Source: Vibrio syngnathi
Lineage (GTDB): Bacteria; Pseudomonadota; Gammaproteobacteria; Enterobacterales; Vibrionaceae
DNA: 64,000 nucleotides
Assembly (NCBI RefSeq): GCF_002119525.1
Contig: NZ_CP017916.1
Coordinates: 1,240,001 to 1,304,000, forward strand
Reading direction: 5' to 3'
Shown: piece by piece, positions 58,349-64,000 of the stretch
How the letters are laid out: every line of letters starts with the position of its first letter
How positions within the stretch are numbered: position 1 is the stretch's first letter
Notes under the pieces: model-generated
What the model saw: the letters and a program-made list of their open reading frames with translations, nothing else
Told to the model about the DNA's origin: nothing
Databases searched by the model: none
Made by a program: the position numbers and the translations under genes

Positions 58349-58900
58349 ATTAAAGGCGGAAGACGTGGCCAACAACCGGCCAAACAAAACCAGCACCGTT
58401 TAAACGGTGACATTCGTGGCGTTCGTGAAGTGCGTCTAACTGGCGCAGACGGCGAAGCTGTTGGTGTAGTAACAATCGCGGAAGCGATGGAAGCTGCAAA
58501 TGAAGCTGGTATGGATCTCGTAGAGATCAGCCCTAACGCCGAGCCGCCAGTTTGTCGTGTGATGGACTACGGTAAGTTCCTCTTCGAGAAGAGCAAAGCT
58601 GCGAAAGAGCAGAAGAAAAAGCAAAAGCAGGTTCAGATCAAGGAAATTAAATTCCGACCTGGAACTGATATTGGAGACTATCAGGTAAAACTACGCAACC
58701 TGACTGGTTTCCTTGAAGACGGCAACAAAGTGAAGGTAACAATTCGCTTCCGTGGCCGCGAAATGGCTCACCAAGAAATCGGTGTTGACGTTCTTAATCG
58801 TTTGAAAATCGATACTGAAGAATTTGCAGTTGTCGAATCTTTCCCAACGAGAATTGAAGGTCGCCAGATGATCATGGTGTTGGCCCCTAAAAAGAAGTAA
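58349..58900 (+). CDS. infC: Translation initiation factor IF-3, starting at ATT
   Basis: A 183-aa factor that binds the 30S subunit and checks start codons. The first codon is ATT (58349-58351), giving [15 protein letters not shown] with the N-terminal domain, as in E. coli where infC also starts at AUU. The family N-domain ([16 protein letters not shown]) lies entirely upstream of the first in-frame ATG. A CTGGAGGAATAGCT Shine-Dalgarno overlaps the thrS stop 2 bp before. IF-3 represses its own translation by rejecting AUU. Confidence 0.96.
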   Translation: MKGGRRGQQPAKQNQHRLNGDIRGVREVRLTGADGEAVGVVTIAEAMEAANEAGMDLVEISPNAEPPVCRVMDYGKFLFEKSKAAKEQKKKQKQVQIKEIKFRPGTDIGDYQVKLRNLTGFLEDGNKVKVTIRFRGREMAHQEIGVDVLNRLKIDTEEFAVVESFPTRIEGRQMIMVLAPKKK

Positions 58901-58925
58901 TTAACGGCTTTACAAGTAATTAAAC

Positions 58926-58955
58926 CTTGCAGCCCTAGGCTGTAGGGTTTTATTC
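58926..58955 (+). promoter_or_regulatory. Hairpin in infC-rpmI gap: L20 operator/attenuator candidate
   Basis: Arms CCTTGCAGCC and GGCTGTAGGG with a CTA loop, then TTTTATT. It lies in the 104-bp gap that in E. coli holds the L20-binding operator of rpmI-rplT. The T-run would also allow partial termination. Confidence 0.5.
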
Positions 58956-59004
58956 GCCCTAATTACTATGTTATTAACAACTCAACAATGCGGAGTTATT
59001 CATC

Positions 59005-59199
59005 ATGCCTAAGATGAAAACCAACAAAGGTGCTGCTAAGCGTTTCCAGAAAACTGCTGGTGGTATTAAGTTTAAGCACGCTGGTAAACGTCACATCCTG
59101 ACTAAGCGTACTACTAAGAACAAGCGTCAGCTTCGTCCGAACTCAATCCTTCCAAAATGTGAAGTGGCTGCAGTTCTACGTATGATGCCATACGCTTAA
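59005..59199 (+). CDS. rpmI: 50S ribosomal protein L35
   Basis: A 64-aa basic ribosomal protein with the family hallmarks [15 protein letters not shown] near the start and LRMMPYA at the end. It binds 23S rRNA in the large subunit. ATGCGGAGTT is the ribosome-binding site. It is cotranscribed with rplT; in E. coli the two are repressed together by L20. Confidence 0.97.
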   Translation: MPKMKTNKGAAKRFQKTAGGIKFKHAGKRHILTKRTTKNKRQLRPNSILPKCEVAAVLRMMPYA

Positions 59200-59241
59200 T
59201 TCTTTTTAGTTTATAAATTCGTTTAGTTTAGGAGAAGCATA

Positions 59242-59595
59242 ATGCCTCGCGTAAAACGTGGTGTACAAGCTCGTGCACGTCATAAGAAAGTTCTAAAACA
59301 AGCTAAAGGTTACTACGGAGCACGTTCACGTGTTTATCGTGTAGCTTTCCAAGCAGTTACCAAAGCTGGTCAATACGCTTACCGTGACCGTCGCAACAAG
59401 AAACGTCAATTCCGTCAACTTTGGATTGCACGTATCAACGCGGCATCTCGTCAAAATGGTCTATCTTACAGCCGTTTCATCAATGGCCTTAAGAAAGCAT
59501 CTATCGAGATCGACCGTAAGATTCTTGCTGACATCGCAGTATTCGACAAAGCAGCATTTGCTGTTCTAGTTGAAAAAGCGAAAGCATCTCTATAA
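59242..59595 (+). CDS. rplT: 50S ribosomal protein L20
   Basis: A 117-aa protein essential for early 50S assembly. It shows the usual basic N-terminal tail ([20 protein letters not shown]) and the globular part with [19 protein letters not shown] sequence and [13 protein letters not shown]. Strong AGGAGAAGC Shine-Dalgarno. It is followed by a terminator with a UUCG loop. Confidence 0.97.
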   Translation: MPRVKRGVQARARHKKVLKQAKGYYGARSRVYRVAFQAVTKAGQYAYRDRRNKKRQFRQLWIARINAASRQNGLSYSRFINGLKKASIEIDRKILADIAVFDKAAFAVLVEKAKASL

Positions 59596-59618
59596 TTTAG
59601 AGTTTGCTTAAAGGTTTA

Positions 59619-59650
59619 AGAAAAGGAGAACTTCGGTTCTCCTTTTTTAT
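59619..59650 (+). terminator. Terminator of the thrS-rplT operon
   Basis: Arms AAAAGGAGAAC and GTTCTCCTTTT with a TTCG tetraloop, followed by TTATT. Confidence 0.92.
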
Positions 59651-59825
59651 TGCCTGCTATTTGGCTCTTGATAGAGATTCCCTAATCCTTCCTTCGTCAG
59701 TCTATGGAATGACGAGATCAACGGCTCGCATTAGCGGTCGGCCTTTCTATATTTCATTCGCTTCGCTTTCCTTTCTGTTATATAACTTAGCCTCAATATT
59801 ACCTTTAACTAATACTAGGTTTTTT

Positions 59826-60140
59826 ATGAGCGCACCGACTACTATGACGTTCTTCGAGCGTTTTGAAACTGATATCCTTTCTGGCAAAAAGACCATTACT
59901 ATTCGCGATGAATCTGAACGCGACTACCAACCAGGTAGCGTTGTGGAAGTATCAACACTAGAGCAGGGACGTGTGTTTTGTAATCTTAAAATCATCAGCG
60001 TTGAACCAATCTTGTTTGATGACTTAGGTGAGTTTCATGCTCAGCAAGAGAACATGACGCTGCAAGTACTCAAAGACGTGATTCAAGATATCTATCCGGG
60101 TATCTCTCAGCTGTATGTGGTTTCTTACGAGCTTGTATAG
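59826..60140 (+). CDS. yqfB: N4-acetylcytidine amidohydrolase YqfB (ASCH domain)
   Basis: A 104-aa ASCH-fold protein, close in length to E. coli YqfB (103 aa), which hydrolyses N4-acetylcytidine to cytidine and acetate. The motif MTFFERFETDILSGKKTITI carries the catalytic Lys region (KKTITIRD), and the conserved Glu/Asp segment EFHAQQENMTLQVLK follows. The frame is open to 59604, but that extension passes through the rplT terminator; start 59826 matches the family. Confidence 0.88.
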   Translation: MSAPTTMTFFERFETDILSGKKTITIRDESERDYQPGSVVEVSTLEQGRVFCNLKIISVEPILFDDLGEFHAQQENMTLQVLKDVIQDIYPGISQLYVVSYELV

Positions 60141-60208
60141 CCGGCTTTTAATTGAATTTGTTGATTAATACAGTGTATAACGCTGAGAAATAGGATGGGG
60201 AGGTCGCA

Positions 60209-60658
60209 GTGAGTGAATTACAGAACGGAACAGGTCAGCAAATTTTGCTTCAACTTTATTGTCGTGAGCAAACTGATCAGCCGCTAGTTTCTCTAACTGA
60301 TCTCGACATTGCTCTTTATGAAAGCGAAGGCTTTCTCGCGTGGTGTGATACAAAGCGTGCCTTAGTTGTTAGCGACATCGAAAACCGAGTATGGGTCAAG
60401 AGTTGCCCCGGCGGCTACATCACGGAAGTACACTTCAATGCTGACGGTTCTCTAACTGAATACCGTTTGTTCGACCGATTTGAAACAACAGGGCAGTGGC
60501 AGTTAGCAGACGGTTTGTTACACGTCGAGATTCTGAAGGGTGACAACCGCTACCAGTTTGCTGTTGTGGCTCGTGCTGACCTTAATATTCACTCTGCGGT
60601 GGAATATAAAAATGGTGAGCTGCATTCGTATCTGAAATTGGTGCAAGCTGAACGTTAA
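60209..60658 (+). CDS. Hypothetical protein, 149 aa, starting at GTG
   Basis: A small soluble, beta-rich protein (DIENRVWVKSCPGGYITEVH, GSLTEYRLFDRFETTGQWQL). No family recognised. The GTG start has a strong GGGGAGGTCGCA Shine-Dalgarno. It may be cotranscribed with yqfB (68-bp gap). A bidirectional terminator follows. Confidence 0.65.
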   Translation: MSELQNGTGQQILLQLYCREQTDQPLVSLTDLDIALYESEGFLAWCDTKRALVVSDIENRVWVKSCPGGYITEVHFNADGSLTEYRLFDRFETTGQWQLADGLLHVEILKGDNRYQFAVVARADLNIHSAVEYKNGELHSYLKLVQAER

Positions 60659-60703
60659 TCCTTTTTAGTAGACCTTGTTTGCCCATTAAAATGAGTGATG
60701 TTC

Positions 60704-60745
60704 CAAAAATAACAAAGCCAACAGTGATGTTGGCTTTGTTGTTTT
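60704..60745. terminator. Bidirectional terminator before the inverse 8-mer array
   Basis: Arms AACAAAGCCAAC and GTTGGCTTTGTT (60711-60740) with an AGTGAT loop; T-runs on both strands. Confidence 0.87.
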
Positions 60746-60782
60746 CAATTCGACCGAGTATTTCTAATCAACGCGCTATTAA

Positions 60783-60838
60783 GTTAAGCCATTAAACCAT
60801 TAAACCATTAAGCCATTAAGCCATTAAGCCATTAAGCT
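60783..60838. repeat. Octanucleotide tandem array, inverse copy of the 39646 array
   Basis: Units ATTAAACC (two) and ATTAAGCC (three) plus imperfect edge units, i.e. GGTTTAAT and GGCTTAAT on the minus strand, the same two 8-mers as at 39646. The last unit contains the stop codon of the LRR-kinase gene. It lies between convergent genes. Confidence 0.93.
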
Positions 60839-62070
60839 TCGAAGTTCGCCAATCGAGTATAAAGCTCGCTGTCTTGATCTTGCTTTGCACAAACCGTCAG
60901 TAGGTCTTCAATAAAGTACTTCAATGCACGCGCTTCAATTCGGCGAATGCCTTGTTGCTGCTCTTCAGTCAGGTAACCGTAGATAGTCGCCGCTCCGAAG
61001 TCACCAAAGATCATCTGACCTTGTTCGTTAACTAAAGTGTTGTGTGCGTATAGATCACCATGACAAACTTTGTTGGCATGCAGGTGTTCAAACACATCAA
61101 TCATCTGAGCTGTAATACTGTTGATCTGAGCAATTGAAAGCTCAAAGCCTTCATTGAACGTATCGCGAGTACAGCTTTCAAGAGTAGGAGGTAAGCCTAG
61201 GTTGTAATAGCTGCTTGGGATAAGTTCCATCACCAATGCGAGATAGTCTTGTTCATCTACTTGAGCTATCGACTTCACTAGGTTGTTATGTTGGCCTGCT
61301 TGAAGACACGCTTCAAGTTCATCGTGTGGGTAGCCGTCACTGGTCACTTCGCCTTTGAATACTTTAACGGCCACTTCTTGTGGGAAATCAAAGTCACGGT
61401 TTAACCAGTTAGCATGTGAAATTACGCCAGATGCACCTTGTCCAAGTACTTGATTGAGTGAGTAGCATTGCGAACTCGCGGCTGGCACGCTATCTAAGCT
61501 GCTTGGGTGTTTGCAAAACGGGTTACCCGCAAATGCCAACCAAGCCAGTTTTGGTAGCTTGATTAAGAACTCAGGGAACTCAGTCAGTTGGTTTGCAGAC
61601 AGACGAACTAGCTCAAGGTTTGATAGGTTTTCCATGCTTTCTGGTAAAACGCGAATCTTGTTACCCGCTAATGCGAGTTTTTGTAGGCGTGGTCTTTCAC
61701 CTAAAGAGTGAGGGAGAACCTCGATCGCATTGTCTGTCAGGATCAACCAACGTAATTGAGCAGGTAAAGATTGCTCGCTAACGGTTTTAATGTGGTTAGA
61801 TTTGAAGCCAACCATTTCGAGATTAGGAAGTGACCCCAGAACATCAGGCAGGTGCGTAAACAGGTTATTCGACGCGAAGATAATACGCAGGTTAGTTAGC
61901 TGTGATAACTCGACTGGTAGGTCTGACAGTTGATTACCTGAAAGGTCTAGGATCTCAAGAGAATCTGCAAGCTCTATGATTTCTAGAGGAAACTCGGTGA
62001 GACTTTCCGATAGTTTTAGACGCTTAATACCTTTAAGTTGCCCTGATTTAAGTTGTTCTAGAGTATGCAA
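60832..62070 (-). CDS. Leucine-rich-repeat protein kinase
   Basis: A 412-aa cytoplasmic protein. About seven LRR units (residues 20-185, LxxLxLxxNxLxxLP pattern) are followed by a eukaryotic-like kinase domain. Its motifs are P-loop LGQGASGVIS, VAVKVF lysine, catalytic loop HGDLYAHNTLV (HGD in place of HRD) and FGDFGAA (DFG). The C-terminal lobe is short and stops at LANFEA, right where the 8-mer array begins; the stop codon TAA is part of a repeat unit. The usual terminal Arg-containing helix may be missing. Confidence 0.82.
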   Translation of the reverse strand: MHTLEQLKSGQLKGIKRLKLSESLTEFPLEIIELADSLEILDLSGNQLSDLPVELSQLTNLRIIFASNNLFTHLPDVLGSLPNLEMVGFKSNHIKTVSEQSLPAQLRWLILTDNAIEVLPHSLGERPRLQKLALAGNKIRVLPESMENLSNLELVRLSANQLTEFPEFLIKLPKLAWLAFAGNPFCKHPSSLDSVPAASSQCYSLNQVLGQGASGVISHANWLNRDFDFPQEVAVKVFKGEVTSDGYPHDELEACLQAGQHNNLVKSIAQVDEQDYLALVMELIPSSYYNLGLPPTLESCTRDTFNEGFELSIAQINSITAQMIDVFEHLHANKVCHGDLYAHNTLVNEQGQMIFGDFGAATIYGYLTEEQQQGIRRIEARALKYFIEDLLTVCAKQDQDSELYTRLANFEA

Positions 62071-62121
62071 ACCTTAGCCTTATGAATAGATGTTCGAGGC
62101 GCGTAGTTTACTTGTCTCAAT

Positions 62122-62152
62122 CAAGAAAGGCGAGCACCGGAACGATGCTCGC
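62122..62152 (-). terminator. Terminator of the ABC-F gene
   Basis: Arms GCGAGCA and TGCTCGC (62130-62152); on the minus strand followed by CTTTCTTG. Confidence 0.65.
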
Positions 62153-62184
62153 TCAACTAAGCTAAGTGAACGAATTTACGAAGG

Positions 62185-63759
62185 TTAAAGTCGTATATGA
62201 TTTTGGCTGACGCCGACCTCCTCAACAAAGTCGCTGTCATGACTCACCAAGATAAATGCGCCTTGGTATTCACGCAGAGCCGAAGCCAATATTTGCTTTG
62301 AGTCTATGTCCAAGTGATTGTCTGGCTCATCAAGCAAAAGAAGTGGGGCATCCTGTTTATGACTGACGATCAACATCGCCAACTTCATTTTCTCGCCACC
62401 ACTGAGGTGAGCGACTTTGCGATATACAGACTCTCGCCTGAATCCAATTCCCGCTAGCAGGGTTCGCGCGTCGCTCTCTGTTAATCCAAAGCTATGCGTT
62501 GTTAAACTATCGAACATCGTATCGTTGTTGTCTAACAGACCAAAGTGTTGATCCAAATAGACGGTCGCCTCCAAGCGCTTAATCGAGCCTTTATAATTGG
62601 CGTGTTGACTGTGAATCGCTTTTAACAGTGTCGATTTTCCGCACCCGTTAGCCCCGGTTAGATAGCATCGTTCCCCTTGTGATAGAGAGAAGCTAATAGG
62701 AGCACCAGAACCAAAACTCAGGCGACACTCTTCAACGGTTAATAGTGAGTGATTTTTAGAACTATTCGCTTGTTGTAGGTACAACGCTTGCGGCTTCAGT
62801 TGCTCTTGCTGTTCTTTAAGAGATTGAAGCTTATGTTGGTTTTGAGCCTTTAAGTTCTTGTGGCTTGTTGCCGATGCGCCTTGGGTTCGCCCTGCTTTAT
62901 CTTTCATGGCATCCAATAATATCTTGGGTTGGCTACCTGATTTTCGGAGTCGGTTACCTTGAGCCTCACGTTGTTGAGCTTTTTCCTTGTTAATCTGAGC
63001 TTGGCGCTCGAGTCGTTTTTTTTCCGATTGATGATGTGTTATCTGCTTGTCCAGTGCTTCACTTTGACTCGACATTTGCGTGAAGTAATCATCGTAGTTT
63101 CCTTTGTAGAAACGTAATCCCAAACTGTTGAGATGATAGATCCCTTCCATGTGTCTCAATAAGCTTCGATCGTGACTGACGACAAGCACTTTTCCTTCAA
63201 ACAACTGGCACTGTTCTAGTAACCAATTACGCCCGTCGCTATCCAAATGGTTTGTCGGTTCGTCGAGAATCAGTACGTCGTAGTTTGATACGAATAAGCG
63301 ATGAAGCTGCAATAGGGATAGCTGCCCGCCGCTCAATGTATGGCACGGTGTGGTTAACCCACTGGTTATTTTCAATGCGGCTAAAAGTTGCTTTGTGTTC
63401 GCTTGTAAATCCCAATCCTCGCCAACGATATTGAAGTGCTGAAGTTCGCAGCTGCCTTGTTCTATGGCATGTAATGCGTCTAACTTTTCGGTGATCCCCA
63501 AGAAGTCAGCAATGCTGGTTGTGCTATCCAATAGCTTTGAAGGCAACTGGGAGTAAAAGCCGATCGAGCCTTGTCTGGAAACACTGCCTGATGTGGGTTG
63601 TGTTTGCCCGACCAGTAACGAAAGCAGTAGTGACTTTCCAGCCCCATTTCTTCCGACCAAGCCTGTCAGGCGACAGCTCAAACTAAAGGTGATGTCTTTG
63701 AATAACCACTCACCAGTATCGAGCTGGAATGAGAGATTGTTGGCTAATATAGTAGGCAT
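62185..63759 (-). CDS. ABC-F family ATPase
   Basis: A 524-aa soluble protein with two ABC cassettes and no membrane segment. Walker A motifs are GRNGAGKS (first) and GANGCGKST (second). Walker B/H motifs are LILDEPTNHLDSD and LLLDEPDNHLDID. Signatures are LSGGQ (first) and LSGGE (second). The basic, Gln/Lys-rich linker between cassettes (about residues 235-335) is long, as in ABC-F proteins that act on ribosomes. An antibiotic-resistance role cannot be decided by sequence. Start 63759 has a GGGAGG Shine-Dalgarno that can pair with upstream sequence. Confidence 0.88.
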   Translation of the reverse strand: MPTILANNLSFQLDTGEWLFKDITFSLSCRLTGLVGRNGAGKSLLLSLLVGQTQPTSGSVSRQGSIGFYSQLPSKLLDSTTSIADFLGITEKLDALHAIEQGSCELQHFNIVGEDWDLQANTKQLLAALKITSGLTTPCHTLSGGQLSLLQLHRLFVSNYDVLILDEPTNHLDSDGRNWLLEQCQLFEGKVLVVSHDRSLLRHMEGIYHLNSLGLRFYKGNYDDYFTQMSSQSEALDKQITHHQSEKKRLERQAQINKEKAQQREAQGNRLRKSGSQPKILLDAMKDKAGRTQGASATSHKNLKAQNQHKLQSLKEQQEQLKPQALYLQQANSSKNHSLLTVEECRLSFGSGAPISFSLSQGERCYLTGANGCGKSTLLKAIHSQHANYKGSIKRLEATVYLDQHFGLLDNNDTMFDSLTTHSFGLTESDARTLLAGIGFRRESVYRKVAHLSGGEKMKLAMLIVSHKQDAPLLLLDEPDNHLDIDSKQILASALREYQGAFILVSHDSDFVEEVGVSQNHIRL

Positions 63760-63766
63760 AAAAATA

Positions 63767-63802
63767 CCTCCCTTTACGTGTAAACGAGTAAAAGGGGTGA
63801 GG
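63767..63802 (-). promoter_or_regulatory. Leader hairpin covering the Shine-Dalgarno of the ABC-F gene
   Basis: CCTCCCTTTA (63767-63776) pairs with TAAAAGGGGTGAGG (63789-63802) with a small bulge. On the mRNA this places the GGGAGG Shine-Dalgarno inside the stem. Confidence 0.45.
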
Positions 63803-64000
63803 CGCTTTTCTACATAAAATCCATGTCGGACTCTAACAGCAGATCGCCAAAGACGTTACTTAGGTAGCGTACCAATCAAAGATAGGAAATAGAGTGCTGA
63901 TCTGATTTCTGTTTTTAAGGTACTGATCTTAAAGATGTAGCTTGTCAAAAAACGGATCTTTAAGAGCTTGATTTGTCGCGAAAATAGATGACGAAGTAAC
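63803..64000. other. Region upstream of the ABC-F gene to the window end
   Basis: About 200 bp with no gene seen on either strand in the visible part. It presumably holds the ABC-F promoter. Confidence 0.5.

Noticed and set aside
59604..59825. N-terminal extension of YqfB
   Set aside because: It runs through the rplT terminator and has no counterpart in the 103-aa family.

Overview
The window reads as a chromosomal segment of a Vibrio, probably of the Splendidus clade. Support comes from a Vibrio-type long SAICAR synthase (purC), a VC1184-type cysteine desulfurase-like protein, DUF3581, DUF3334 and DUF2797 proteins, the gammaproteobacterial thrS-infC-rpmI-rplT operon, and a base composition in the mid-40s percent GC. 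This placement rests on family recognition, not on a database search. Almost all of the window is ordinary core genome.

Layout. 1-2.4 kb: end of a proVWX-type osmoprotectant ABC transporter. 2.5-4.3 kb: a SnoaL-like protein divergent from a LysR regulator, then an IS3-family transposase remnant. 4.3-10.6 kb (minus strand): a lipoprotein, cydDC and trxB. 11-21.6 kb: three GGDEF proteins (the first broken by an in-frame TGA), a 2OG-Fe(II) oxygenase overlapping a desulfurase-like gene, a DJ-1/PfpI protein with a divergent LysR gene, and a DUF2797 protein. 21.9-28.8 kb: a DASS anion transporter, a SanA/DUF218 protein, NAD-malic enzyme and a DEAH-type helicase. 29.7-35.8 kb (minus): purC, a LexA-controlled SulA-like protein, a zinc-ribbon microprotein, a Sel1-TM-J-domain protein, an OmpA-family lipoprotein, DUF2786 and a CheX-like DUF3334 protein. 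36-40.7 kb: a YdiJ-like FAD/Fe-S dehydrogenase, a membrane methyltransferase and DUF3581. 40.8-48.4 kb (minus): a lipoprotein and the complete hutC-I-G-U-H histidine utilisation cluster. 48.6-49.8 kb: Spo0M and the tail of a broken DUF3187 gene.

The one clearly accessory region is about 49.8-56.2 kb. It is an AT-rich, integrase-less island between the DUF3187 remnant and the thrS promoter. It encodes an SRA-like/HNH nuclease (candidate type IV restriction enzyme), two proteins with CoiA-like N-terminal zinc fingers (one carrying a PD-(D/E)xK-like core), an XRE-ImmA/IrrE metalloprotease paired with an unknown 225-aa protein, and a 103-aa protein behind a LexA-like box. This is the best candidate for an undescribed, probably defence-related, system. 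The thrS operon follows, then YqfB, an LRR-protein kinase and an ABC-F ATPase.

Regulatory features of note. The thrS leader carries a 7-bp hairpin with a 7-nt loop imitating the tRNA-Thr anticodon loop, next to the Shine-Dalgarno. infC starts at ATT. A consensus LexA box precedes the sulA-like gene. A Fur-like box precedes cydD. The ABC-F leader can fold over its own Shine-Dalgarno. Simple tandem arrays (7-, 8-, 6- and 21-mers) lie directly after stop codons; three of them lie between convergent genes, and two of those share the same 8-mer.
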